NCBI RefSeq assembly: GCF_027579695.1
Contig: NC_083587.1
Coordinates: 53,444,521-53,508,520 of the forward strand
Length of the DNA stretch: 64,000 nt
Reading direction: 5' to 3'
Source of the DNA: Neoarius graeffei
Lineage: Eukaryota > Chordata > Actinopteri > Siluriformes > Ariidae
The translations under genes and the position numbers were made by a program. Shown here piece after piece: positions 55,936 through 62,862 of this stretch. The notes beneath the pieces were generated by a model that saw nothing but the letters and a program-made list of their open reading frames with translations, had not been told where the DNA came from and did not search any database. Each line of letters opens with the position of its first letter. The stretch's first letter is position 1.

Positions 55936-58900
55936 GTATATAAAGGCATGAGCACGTATGAGTACATAATGAAGCAGCGGCACCTACAGAGCTCCAGGCA
56001 GCAGGAGCAAAGAGCCACACAGCCGTCCTCCTCGAACCAAGCTGCACCTCAGGTACAGTGGTATGCAAAAGTTTGGGCACCCCTGGTCAAAATTGCTGTT
56101 ACTGTGAACAGTTAAGCAAGTTGAAGATGAAATGATCTCCAAAAGGCATAAAGTTAAAGACGACTCATTCCCTTTATATTTTAAGCAAAAGCAATTTTTT
56201 ATTTTCATCTTTAACATTTTCAAAATGACAAAAAAGGAAAAGGGCCCGAAGCAAAAATTTGGGCACCCTGCATGGTTAGTACCTAGTAACACCCACTTTG
56301 GCAAGTATCACAGCTTGTAAACACTTTTTGTAGCCAGCTAATGATCTTTCAGTTCTTACCTGGAGGATTTTCACACATTCGTCCTTGCAAAAGGCTTCCA
56401 GTTCGACAAGTTTCTTGGGCTGTCTTGCATGCACTGCTCTTTTGAGATCTATCCACAGATTTTCAATGATGTTTAGGTCAGGGGACTGTGAGGGCCAGGG
56501 CAAAACCTTCAGCTTGCGCCTCTTGAGGTGTTCCATTGTAGATTTTGAGGTGTGTTTTGGATCATCGTCTTATTGTAGGACCCGTCCTCTTTTTAACTTC
56601 AACTTTTTTACAGATGGTGTGATGTTTGCTTCCAGAATTTGCTGGTATTTATTCGAATCCATGCTTCCCTCGACCAGTGAAATGTGCCCTGTGCCACTGG
56701 CTGCAACACAACCCCAAAGCATGATTGATCCACACCCGTGCTTCAGAGTTGGAGAGGTGTTCTTTTCCTGGAATTTGGCACCCTTTTTTCTCCAAACATA
56801 CCTTTGCACATTGTGGCCAAAAAGTTCTATTTTGATTTCATCAGTCCACAGGACTTGTTTCCAAAATGCATCAGGCTTATTTAGATGTTCATTTGCAAAC
56901 TTCAGACACTGGATTTTGTGGCTCGGACGCAGGAAAGGTTTTCTTCTGATGACTCTTCCATGAAGGTCATATTTGTTCAGGTGTCGCTGCATAGTAGAAC
57001 AGTGCACCACCACTCCAGGGTCTGCTAAATCTTTCTGAAGGTCTTTTACAGTCAAACAGGGGTTTTTATTTGCCTTTCTAGCAATCCAACGAGCAGTTCT
57101 TTCAGAAAGTTTTCTTCATCTTCCAGACCTCACCTTGATCTCCACTGTTTCTGTTAACTGCCATTTCTTAATAACATTACAATCTGAAGAAACAGCTACC
57201 TGAAAACACTTTGCTACGTTCTTGTAGCTTCTCCTGCTTTGTGAGCATCAATTATTTTATTATTCAGAATGCGAGGGAGTTGCTTAGAGGAGCCCATGGC
57301 TGTTGATTTTAGGGACAAGTTTGAGGTGTCAGAGAATTTATACAGCTTTGAAATCTGCATCATCTGACCTTTCCTAACCAAGAATTTGAACAAGCCACAG
57401 CTCAATAAGCTAATTAAGGTCTGGAACCTTGGTAAAAGTTACCTGAGAACTCAAATGTATTGGGGTGCCCAAACTTTCACATGGTGTTCCTTTTCTTTTT
57501 TCACTCTCCAATTGTCCAAAACAAAAATAATACACAAATCTTGCAGAAAACGCTGAAACGAAATGTCTCGTCTTTACCTTTATGCCTTTTGGTGATCAGT
57601 TCATCTTCTGCTCACTCAACTATTCACAGTAACACACATTTTCAGTAAGGGTGCCCAAACTTTTGCATGCCTCTGTAACATCATCAAGCCACATCTGAGA
57701 TTTCATAACATCACGTTTCTTTATTACTCTCACCCTCGACCTTCAGGCTCTGGGAGCTCATCTAAATACGGTGTAACATTCTAACGTTTTAACCCTCTGG
57801 TTGTGTCCCATTGCTCCTGGTCAACTCAGATTATATATCAAAATACAATACATTGCATTTCAAACAATCTCAATGGAATTGGAAATCAATGATGGAGGAA
57901 AGTGAAATACATGGATCGCGCTCCAATTTACTACTTCACTACGTGTTCACTACAGAACCTGAGCCAAGTGCACTCGGTTTCATGTTGGATTCATATTGTT
58001 CCATTCTTCAAAGATAAATAAGCTAAACTAAACTAATTTACTGCATTATAACCTGATTCTGTTTTTTTTTTCCGTCTATGGATCATATTTTAGTCTGAGT
58101 TTCGTCGATGGTATCGTGGCCCTGCCCTGTACTATGATACTAATGACATTTATTTTTCTTCTCTCAGAACCTTGGACAATTTGAGATGCCTCTAGGGTGT
58201 GATGCACCAGTGTCCAGCAATTCAAGGTAACTTTCAGCGTATTCATGACCAGAAGTGGACAGTAACGAAGTGCATTTACTTGAGTACTGTACTTAAGTAC
58301 ACTTTTTGAATATCTGTACTTTACTTGAGCATTATTTTTTTGGGAAACTTATTACTTTAACGTCACTACATTTGAAAGACAAATATCGTACTTTTTACTC
58401 CACTACATTTCTATCAAGGTCTTCGTTACTCATTACTATGAAGTGGCTTTCAAAGTGGATGTTTTTTTCTTTTCTTTTTTAAAACATGACTGTTTTTTTT
58501 CGCAGGCGACACTGAGACAGCTGATCAGTAATCACTAGGGTCACGTCACGTCCATAGACTGTATAAAATCAAGTTCAGTGATTTCTCCGCAGCATTATTT
58601 AACATGATCAGTTGATGTCAGAATGGAAGGAGGCTGTTCTTCTGGGGAATGCACGCACTCATGGCTTTACCTAGAACCCATGTTTCAGTTTTCTGAAAGG
58701 ATTAAAGATTCATTTCATTTTAAATGTTTGCTTTGTTTGCCGAAAATGAACCACATCACGGCCTACAAAAACTCGCCATCCAACCTGTGGAAGCATATCG
58801 AGGTATAAACGTTTTATTCCAAGAGAAAGCTTGCAACGAAGTTGTCTGTGCTTTTAGAGCTAGCGATAACATTGCAATAGCTATGCAGTCTGGTTAGTCA

Positions 58901-60394
58901 CATGACTTTCTATGGATTTGCCCGCCAAGTTGCCATCGCCTTGTCCACGGCTAACGTTAACACATAGCTAGTTAACTTGGACACTGTTAGTTAGCATGTA
59001 AAAACGGAGTTACGCTAACATGAATAATGTTAACTTATCTGAAGTCCTTTCAGAAATACGTTTTAGCATAATCTTGCCAAATAAACAATGTAGAAATGTT
59101 TATTTTCTAGTAGCGTTAGCTACCCAATATGATTTCAAGTTTGAAGAGAGTTTGCTAGCATGTCAGGTGGAGTTTCACTGACTAGCTAGCTTAACGTTAA
59201 ACCACCATGACGGCACAGCATGCGTTCATTTTGTGAATTCACATTTCTGTCTTTGGTAACGGCATTAGGTTTTGTAAGCGTTGTGGCAATAATACAATGA
59301 TGCGTTGACAGAAAATGTACTTTTAATACTTAAGTATTTTTAAAAGCAAGTACTTCAGTACTTTAACTTAAGTAAAAAATTGACTGGACAACTTTCACTT
59401 GTATCGGAGTAACATTTGACCAGTGCCATCTGTACTTTGACTTAAGTAATGAAGTTGGGTACTTTGTCCACCTCTGTTCATGAGAAAACCTAAGGGTTTA
59501 TACGGTCACCGGCCACTTTAATAGGAACACCCATCCATCCGCCTGCTGTTTTATGCAGTTATCTCATCAGGCGATCCCTTGCCATCAACACGATGCATCA
59601 AATCATGCAGATACAAATCAAGAGCTTCAGTTAATGTTCACTTCAAACATTAAAATGGGAAAAATTGTAATCTCAAAGTGTGACTTTCTTTCACTTGGTG
59701 CCAGATGGACTAGTTTGAGTATTTCAGAAAATGCTGATCTCCTGGGGTTTTCACACACAATAGTCTCTAGAGTTTACACAGAATGGTGCGAAAAACAAAA
59801 AACACTGAGTGAGTGACAGTTCTCAAAACAAACGCCTTGTTGATAAGAGAGGTCAGAGGAAAATGGTCAGATTGGTTCAAGCTGCCAGGAAGGATATAGT
59901 AACTCATAGCAACTCTTTACAACCGTGGTGAGCAGAAAAGCATCTCAGCATGCAACAGCAGAAGAACACATTGGGTTCCAGTCCTGCCAGCCAAGAACAG
60001 GAATCTTAGAATCAAGAACGAGTTCCTATTAAAGTGGCCAGGGAGTGTATGTAACTCTAAAACGTGTATTATGACTGAATCCCTTTTAAAGATTAATTAA
60101 TGTGACTGGTCAGAATGTGATTAATACGACTGATGAGTGTAACTGCATCATAAAATATAAGAGCCAGTTGTGTTGCAGTATGCAGAAGAGTATATTAAAT
60201 TCTGGGGCATGTTGAATTCCATATTGCTATAATTTGGTTATTAAGGGAAAAGGCATATTTTTTCCTGTTGTCTAATGATGTTTTATTTTTATAAATATTC
60301 CGTGAATATGTTTTTCCCTCTCTTTAGTATCTTCAAGTACCAAGACAGAGGACAATCAACTGTCTCACAAAACATCTGTTCTAAGGTTCATTAA
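35027..60394 (+). CDS. zdhhc11: zdhhc11, DHHC-type palmitoyltransferase (8 exons, first exon not found)
   Basis: This is a protein S-acyltransferase. DHHC enzymes autoacylate the motif cysteine and pass palmitate to substrate cysteines on Golgi/ER membranes (family knowledge). In the 341-residue model TM1 is about 40-63, TM2 75-95, the Cys-rich zinc domain 127-162 with catalytic DHHC at 152-155, TM3 169-196 and TM4 231-255. A TTxE-type motif (STYE) is at 267-270, then a polar tail. The start [10 protein letters not shown] and the segment LLIFHIYL are shared with ZDHHC11/ZDHHC1. Position just downstream of brd9 on the same strand favours zdhhc11. Exons: 35027-35248, 37004-37182, 48879-48980, 49078-49202, 52815-52970, 55937-56052, 58168-58226, 60328-60394; phases join to 342 codons. 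No in-frame ATG exists at the left end, so an upstream coding exon is missing. The C-terminus is the least certain part. Confidence 0.88.
35316..36502. mobile_element. hAT-type non-autonomous element, second family, copy 1
   Basis: 8-bp flanks gtttcagt / ctttcagt (7 of 8 match). Ends cagtggtgaactg and cggttcccctttg. A second copy is at 61302-63718. SINE copy 20 lies inside. Confidence 0.7.
36018..36381 (-). mobile_element. V-SINE type A (copy 20)
   Basis: Inside the hAT-type element; target duplication ttagaagagaat on both sides. Confidence 0.9.
36503..37003. other. zdhhc11 intron, no feature
   Basis: Short CA run at 36690-36700; otherwise nothing recognised before exon B. Confidence 0.5.
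37004..37182 (+). CDS. zdhhc11: zdhhc11 exon B: TM2, DPAD and start of the Cys-rich domain
   Basis: The acceptor is tctcccag and the donor gtatgt. There are 59 codons plus GT, completed by G of the next exon. Hydrophobic [17 protein letters not shown] is followed by [19 protein letters not shown] and the first zinc-binding pair HCSLC. Confidence 0.92.
37842..39456 (-). mobile_element. Tc1-type element, full length
   Basis: Both ends are cagtggtgcttgaaagtttg in inverted order, flanked by TA (37840-37841 and 39457-39458). 1615 bases, inserted into the subrepeat element. Carries one broken transposase gene on the - strand. Confidence 0.92.
38062..39084 (-). pseudogene. Tc1 transposase with stop and catalytic Glu lost
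   Basis: Reads 341 codons from ATG at 39084 to TGA at 38062-38064 with one internal TGA. The N-terminus has two helix-turn-helix units ([17 protein letters not shown] and the [10 protein letters not shown] region) with [11 protein letters not shown] between. Catalytic Asp blocks are present ([23 protein letters not shown]). The third acidic residue, normally Glu in PIE.LW of DD34E enzymes, is Lys here (NPIKMLWKD). The TGA follows DPK, and the usual tail continues in the same frame ([22 protein letters not shown]). Dead copy. Confidence 0.9.
39925..40501. other. zdhhc11 intron, dispersed-repeat-like sequence
   Basis: Resembles a widespread fish repeat (cagagtttagggtcatgaa, gggttatactgcttcagtag); may be a retroelement 3' region. 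No gene. Confidence 0.4.
40502..41009. mobile_element. second copy of the tattctatccac element
   Basis: Left end ttattctatccacattcact and right end gtgaacgtggatagaataa match the outer ends of the palindrome at 7990-8692, but the interior right arm differs. Confidence 0.7.
41010..41119. mobile_element. small palindrome acagttattccac
   Basis: About 110 bases, inverted around the tagcc...ggcta middle; starts acagttattccac and ends gtggaataactgt. The same module lies in the loop of the element at 7990-8692. Confidence 0.7.
41120..41718. other. zdhhc11 intron, no gene
   Basis: Probably the continuation of the dispersed repeat before 40502; no open frame of interest. Confidence 0.4.
41719..42092 (-). 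mobile_element. V-SINE type A (copy 21)
   Basis: Full length; target duplication atacatgtccat on both sides. Confidence 0.92.
42192..43286. mobile_element. TIR element ctgtgtc(t/c)gaaatc
   Basis: Ends ctgtgtctgaaatcactcac and gtgagtgatttcggacacag are inverted, with repeated tcactactcactat motifs. SINE copy 22 sits inside. No matching target duplication was found. Confidence 0.65.
42600..42972 (+). mobile_element. V-SINE type A (copy 22)
   Basis: Sub-lineage with taatggatgg tail; target duplication atgtcttattc / atgtcttgttc. Confidence 0.9.
43486..43511 (+). repeat. (TAAA)n microsatellite
   Basis: About six TAAA units, just before SINE copy 23. Confidence 0.85.
43533..43899 (+). mobile_element. 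V-SINE type A (copy 23)
   Basis: Target duplication gtcagaatct / gtcagaacct; small deletion before gttgtctgtgtggg. Confidence 0.9.
43925..44190 (-). pseudogene. LINE reverse transcriptase C-terminal fragment
   Basis: The - strand reading has [17 protein letters not shown], then [16 protein letters not shown] and a SFGGR..AYAGPKL block, as at the end of many fish non-LTR ORF2 proteins. 5'-truncated, as usual for LINEs. Confidence 0.6.
45549..45909 (+). mobile_element. V-SINE type A (copy 24)
   Basis: Inside the hAT transposase; target duplication ctgtgtgacac on both sides. Confidence 0.92.
46242..47149 (-). mobile_element. Tc1-type MITE, copy 3, with SINE inside
   Basis: TA...TA flanks and cactaccgttcaaaagtttg termini. 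Interrupted by SINE copy 25 (46700-47065), whose target duplication is aacttatggtggt. Confidence 0.92.
46700..47065 (+). mobile_element. V-SINE type A (copy 25)
   Basis: Full-length SINE nested in the MITE, which is nested in the hAT, which is nested in the zdhhc11 intron. Confidence 0.92.
47629..47963 (+). mobile_element. V-SINE type A, 5'-truncated (copy 26)
   Basis: Begins inside the tRNA-like head at agaaggtcctggg, after the A box; the rest is complete. Confidence 0.9.
47978..48356 (+). mobile_element. V-SINE type A (copy 27)
   Basis: Complete copy 15 bases after copy 26, both inside the hAT element. Confidence 0.9.
48687..48791 (+). pseudogene. U6 spliceosomal snRNA pseudogene
   Basis: cggcagcacatacactaaaa, ttggaatgatacaga, gtttgcatgacc and aaggatgacacg follow U6 snRNA through most of its length. 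There are changes in conserved places (e.g. gacctttgtacaagg for the normal ggcccctgcgcaagg), and no clean U-tract terminator. It is most likely an old retro-copy. It lies about 90 bases upstream of zdhhc11 exon C. Confidence 0.82.
48879..48980 (+). CDS. zdhhc11: zdhhc11 exon C: DHHC catalytic motif
   Basis: The acceptor is ctctgcag and the donor gtaaat. The exon encodes KHCSSCNKC, then [18 protein letters not shown], the full DHHC-CRD signature with the catalytic Cys and all expected zinc ligands. The upstream intron is 11.7 kb, swollen by nested transposons. Confidence 0.97.
49078..49202 (+). CDS. zdhhc11: zdhhc11 exon D: TM3
   Basis: The acceptor is tccccag and the donor gtgaaa. A strongly hydrophobic stretch ([19 protein letters not shown]) is followed by FVNPATLRT, matching the family motif VNP..LRT. 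An open frame continues past the donor into a palindromic element and a SINE and is not coding. Confidence 0.92.
49288..49925. mobile_element. palindromic Tc1-type MITE with TA target
   Basis: Ends cactgtaaaatccgataagg and its complement, TA outside on both sides (49286-49287 and 49926-49927). Arms are near-perfect inverted copies centred near 49795. SINE copy 28 interrupts the left arm. Confidence 0.85.
49334..49712 (-). mobile_element. V-SINE type A (copy 28)
   Basis: Target duplication ttttattgaa on both sides. It extends an open frame from exon D by chance. Confidence 0.92.
49928..50378. other. zdhhc11 intron, no feature
   Basis: Nothing recognised. Confidence 0.5.
50379..50743 (+). mobile_element. 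V-SINE type A (copy 29)
   Basis: Target duplication acatagaggctgtg on both sides. Confidence 0.92.
50990..51128 (-). repeat. inverted piece of the 177-180 bp subrepeat family
   Basis: gtgaaattcctccaaaaatt, gagttgatttcagaaggtga, ggacggacggacggaca and ctggcctttcggccagcagg are the reverse complement of the leader and first unit at 37229. Confidence 0.8.
51211..52425 (+). mobile_element. hAT-type non-autonomous element, copy 2
   Basis: 8-bp flanks attccaga / agtccaga. Ends cagaggtggacaaagtaccc and tattgtccacctctg. On the - strand about 51880-52060 an N-terminal transposase exon remains ([17 protein letters not shown], then [20 protein letters not shown]), a BED-like finger. Confidence 0.82.
52426..52814. 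other. zdhhc11 intron before exon E
   Basis: Has a (GAA)n-like run at 52558-52572; no gene. Confidence 0.5.
52815..52970 (+). CDS. zdhhc11: zdhhc11 exon E: luminal loop end and TM4
   Basis: The acceptor is ctacacag and the donor gtgagt. The exon encodes [14 protein letters not shown] (family TW.LFLPL.PVQ) and then the TM4 helix ending HLLIFHIYL, a hallmark of ZDHHC1/11. Phase is consistent with exons D and F. Confidence 0.94.
53066..54670 (+). mobile_element. Tc1-type element, full length, one nonsense codon
   Basis: Ends caaccccgattccaaaaaag and cttttttggaatcagggttg, TA outside on both sides. 1605 bases in the intron after zdhhc11 exon E. Confidence 0.93.
53428..54450 (+). pseudogene. Tc1 transposase with a single amber codon
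   Basis: 341 codons from ATG to TAA, uninterrupted except for TAG at 53881-53883, where the family has Trp (VL-W-SDESKFE). Order: helix-turn-helix [20 protein letters not shown] and [20 protein letters not shown], basic linker, catalytic [15 protein letters not shown] and SPIENIW (D, D, E all present). The C-terminus ends [19 protein letters not shown]. Dead as it stands, though only lightly damaged. Confidence 0.9.
54671..55003. other. zdhhc11 intron, no feature
   Basis: A (TAA)n stretch at about 54765-54782; otherwise nothing. Confidence 0.5.
55004..55570 (-). mobile_element. Tc1/mariner-type relic, copy A
   Basis: Ends cactggccactttaatagga and cctaataaagtggctgggc are inverted. Inside are eroded traces of a transposase helix-turn-helix region on the - strand. 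A second copy is at 59507-60047. Confidence 0.78.
55899..55932 (+). repeat. zdhhc11: (CT)n microsatellite forming the exon F polypyrimidine tract
   Basis: About 17 CT units end four bases before the ctgtag acceptor's AG, so the repeat itself is the polypyrimidine tract of zdhhc11 exon F. Confidence 0.9.
55937..56052 (+). CDS. zdhhc11: zdhhc11 exon F: TTxE-type motif and start of the tail
   Basis: The acceptor ctgtag is preceded by a long (CT)n tract. The exon encodes [14 protein letters not shown], with the STYE motif that follows TM4 in DHHC enzymes, then a Gln/Ser-rich polar stretch. It ends CAG|gta, and a Tc1 element starts three bases into the intron. Confidence 0.9.
56056..57675 (-). 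mobile_element. Tc1-type element sitting in the exon F splice donor
   Basis: Ends cagtggtatgcaaaagtttg and caaacttttgcatgcctctg, TA outside (56054-56055 and 57676-57677). 1620 bases. The left TA is bases +2/+3 of the intron after zdhhc11 exon F. Confidence 0.93.
56276..57297 (-). pseudogene. Tc1 transposase with at least two stops
   Basis: From [20 protein letters not shown] at 57297 through [15 protein letters not shown] and [16 protein letters not shown] regions. Catalytic [19 protein letters not shown] and IIENLW are present, ending GVTRY at 56276. Stops interrupt it after about codon 59 (RSGR-stop) and just before DDDPKH (RVLQ-stop). Confidence 0.88.
57678..58167. other. zdhhc11 intron before exon G
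   Basis: No repeat or gene recognised. Confidence 0.5.
58168..58226 (+). CDS. zdhhc11: zdhhc11 exon G: C-terminal tail
   Basis: The acceptor is tctctcag and the donor gtaact. Only one frame is open, encoding [19 protein letters not shown], and it is the frame set by exon F. The tail is poorly conserved in the family, so support comes from splice sites and phase. Confidence 0.7.
58250..59476 (-). mobile_element. hAT-type non-autonomous element, copy 3
   Basis: 8-bp flanks ttcatgac / ttcatgag. Ends cagaagtggacagtaacg and tttgtccacctctg. Inverted relative to copy 2. On the + strand about 58623-58808 the N-terminal exon is better kept ([19 protein letters not shown], then NLWKHIE). Confidence 0.83.
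59507..60047 (+). mobile_element. Tc1/mariner-type relic, copy B
   Basis: Ends caccggccactttaatagga and tcctattaaagtggccaggg. The + strand reading has [20 protein letters not shown], a transposase helix-turn-helix remnant. Confidence 0.8.
60048..60327. other. zdhhc11 intron before the last exon
   Basis: Nothing recognised. Confidence 0.5.
60328..60394 (+). CDS. zdhhc11: zdhhc11 putative terminal exon
   Basis: The acceptor tctttag follows a pyrimidine tract. In the frame set by exon G it reads [11 protein letters not shown] and stops at TAA 60392-60394. The +2 frame stays open much longer (to about 60488). A further exon-like segment follows at 60466-60541 (tctcacag ... ccag|gtaggg), so the real C-terminus could differ. 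No poly(A) signal is obvious nearby. Confidence 0.45.
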
Positions 60395-60465
60395 GATCAT
60401 TAAAATTAGCACTTTTCTATCAGCGTTACTGAATACAGATGTGGTGCTGAAACGTATTCTCACAG

Positions 60466-60541
60466 CAGACGAAACCTCAGTCAGCTGATGTTGAGAACTG
60501 TCCAAACTATGGCCCGAAATCAGAAATGCAAGTGGTACCAG
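60466..60541 (+). CDS. possible extra zdhhc11 3' exon
   Basis: A 76-base segment has a good acceptor (tctcacag) and a strong donor (ccag|gtaggg). Two frames are open; one reads QTKPQSADVENCPNYGPKSE, plausible for a polar tail. It is not needed by the main model, and no further exon is recognised downstream. Confidence 0.25.
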
Positions 60542-60623
60542 GTAGGGCTCATTCATTCTTTTGTTCATAAAAGTTAACATCCCATGAGTAGTATGATTTA
60601 TTTAGTTATGATTTACCCAAAAG

Positions 60624-60999
60624 GGCGGCACGGTGGTGTAGTGGTTAGCGCTGTCGCCTCACAGCAAGAAGGTCCGGGTTCGAGCCCCGTGGCCGACGAG
60701 GGCCTTTCTGTGCGGAGTTTGCATGTTCTCCCCGTGTCCGTGTGGGTTTCCTCCGGGTGCTCCGGTTTCCCCCACAGTCCAAAGACATGCAGGTTAGGTT
60801 AACTGGTGACTAAATTGACCGTAGGTGTGAATGTGAGTGTGAATGGTTGTCTGTGTCTATGTGTCAGCCCTGTGATGACCTGGCGACTTGTCCAGGGTGT
60901 ACCCCGCCTTTCGCCCGTAGTCAGCTGGGATAGGCTCCAGCTTGCCTGCGACCCTGTAGAACAGGATAAAGCGGCTAGAGATAATGAGATGAGATGAGA
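60624..60999 (+). mobile_element. V-SINE type A (copy 30)
   Basis: Target duplication atttacccaaaa on both sides; full length, downstream of zdhhc11. Confidence 0.92.
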
Positions 61000-61301
61000 T
61001 TTACCCAAAACAAATTAGACAGAATTCAAGTTAGGCAGTGCTGAGCAGTTGTTCCTGTAAAACTTAAACACTGATCTAAATATTTACAGCCACAGCACAT
61101 AGGATCCTTTGGATAATACTCTAAAAACAAACAATGCTAAATCAGATGAAAAAAAATACTCTAAAACATGATGTTCCTAAGCTGCTGTGACAATCCTGTA
61201 ACAGTAAATTCACAAAGTCAGTGCTGTCAGGCTCGATCTGGTGGAAATTTTCAAATATTCACATCATACTTCATCAAGCTCAGATACTGTATATCCTACA
61301 T
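61000..61301. other. no feature
   Basis: AT-rich; nothing recognised. Confidence 0.5.
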
Positions 61302-61845
61302 CAGTGGCGAACCGCTACTCTTAGAGCTGGGACTTCAGCTCAGCCAAAACGTAGCCAGACACACCAGAAAAAGCAACAGGGCAAAAGATTTTGCAAGGGA
61401 TTAGCAGCGGCAGGGTGCCAGGTAGCTCCGTTGTGTGTAGCTGTCTAAATTACACAAGGAAATGAATACTTAAGTATGAGTGGAAAAATACTGGGTCAAG
61501 CGTACATGGAAGAAGAGTCTGGAGACAGAAATCTTCTACATCCACACGACAACGGCAACGAGATGTTATTTAAAAATATATCGCGTCCAAATGGGCAACG
61601 ATCAGTAAAATATCAGGTCCATATGGCAACGCAACGCTTGCTGAAAACGATGCAATACACATGCCACACCTCTAGGGGCGCTGTAAGACGGTCCCTTCGG
61701 AGACACCAGAACAATAGAAGAAGTAAGGACACATGCGCATAAACTATTATGCGCGAGACTTCATATTAGCCACAAAGTCAGGAAAATCTGTTCGTAAAAT
61801 TACATTATAATGACCAAATACAATGAAAAGTATTTTTCCAGTCTC

Positions 61846-61927
61846 ACCTGTGAAAGGTAATCCTATGTGATCTCGTTTGGACGGTAAACCTGTTGGTACA
61901 GTTAAACGCAGCACATGAATGAGGCAT
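61846..61927 (-). CDS. THAP-like start exon in element X
   Basis: The - strand ATG at 61927 reads MPHSCAAFNCTNRFTVQTRS then HRITFHR and meets a consensus donor (cacag|gtgaga). MP..CAA..C and the F.FH block are the start of a THAP finger. The later C-x2-H part is not found; the next exon is absent from the copy at 32206. Confidence 0.5.
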
Positions 61928-62004
61928 CTTTATTCTCCGCTTTGACCTATCCAATATGGCGGCGAGGATGACGTATGATTCTACGCGGAAGGCGGCGTCT
62001 TTAA

Positions 62005-62645
62005 GGCAGCTGGGCCATAGAAGGTTCACGCTGCACGCTGCATGCTGCACGCTACACGCTACACGTTCACGTGAAGAACCGGGCCCTGGGCCATTAAACT
62101 TCATGCTTGGATGTTCACGTGTTGCGTCTGTTCTACTTTGACCGAGTAACCAACAATATGGACTCTTCGGATGACGACGATTGCCTCATTCTGCTTTTAC
62201 TGAGACAGAGGAAGAGAAAAAGGAACAGAATTTGGAGCCGAGAACACTTCCTTCTGAGAGAAACCCGTGGTGAATTTCACCGAACATTCTATAATCTGCT
62301 TGACAATCCCGATGAAGAACTATTTTTCAATTATACCATTCAATTATATTTTTTCTGAAGTTTTCCCCTGAAAGCATAGAGTTATCTCCCTAGACCCGTT
62401 CTGATTGGCTGGCGTGGCGGTGACCGCATGCATTGACTGGAATTTCCATCTTCACGCCTAGAAAAAAGTGTGCATGTTCATTTCTCGCTTCACGCGTGAA
62501 GTGTGCAGTGTGCAGCGTGCAACGTGAACGCCGTTCTATGGCCCAGAGCAAGTCATGCTACGTTTGTCCACTTTTCTTTACACGCGTGTAGCGTGTAGCG
62601 TGCAGCATGCAGCGTGCAGCGTGAACCTTCTATGGCCCAGCTGCC
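62005..62645. mobile_element. Harbinger-like element with TAA target (inner layer)
   Basis: Ends GGCAGCTGGGCCATAGAAGG and its complement, then long cacgct/gcacgctgc-type inverted subrepeats. TAA on both sides (62002-62004 and 62646-62648), as in PIF/Harbinger. 641 bases. Confidence 0.8.
62158..62358 (+). pseudogene. Harbinger transposase N-terminal remnant
   Basis: 66 codons: acidic MDSSDDDDCLILLLL, basic RQRKRKRNR, then IWSREHFLLRETRGEFHRTF and NPDEELFFNY. The pattern fits the start of Harbinger transposases (basic stretch, W.R..., EFH.., F.Y). The catalytic part is absent. Confidence 0.6.
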
Positions 62646-62810
62646 TAATGGTCCGGAATAAATTGAATGCTACACGTTGATGGATTAATTTGTTGTTCTA
62701 TGCCCTTTTTGAGGAATGTATTGTAGGACTTAAACCAACATCTGAAGAGGTGAGATCGCTCCTTTTTTTCCCTATTTTTGCTGGCGGGATTGACTCTGCC
62801 CTAAGGGCTA

Positions 62811-62814
<4 letters not shown>

Positions 62815-62859
<45 letters not shown>
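62815..62859 (+). repeat. (CT)n microsatellite
   Basis: About 22 CT units inside element X; the other copy has (GA)n at the same place (32550-32577). Confidence 0.9.

Positions 62860-62862
<3 letters not shown>

Noticed and set aside
1580-61000. Many similar open frames on both strands (e.g. [20 protein letters not shown])
   Set aside because: They are chance open frames through V-SINE copies. They recur wherever the SINE occurs and have no start, splice or codon support.
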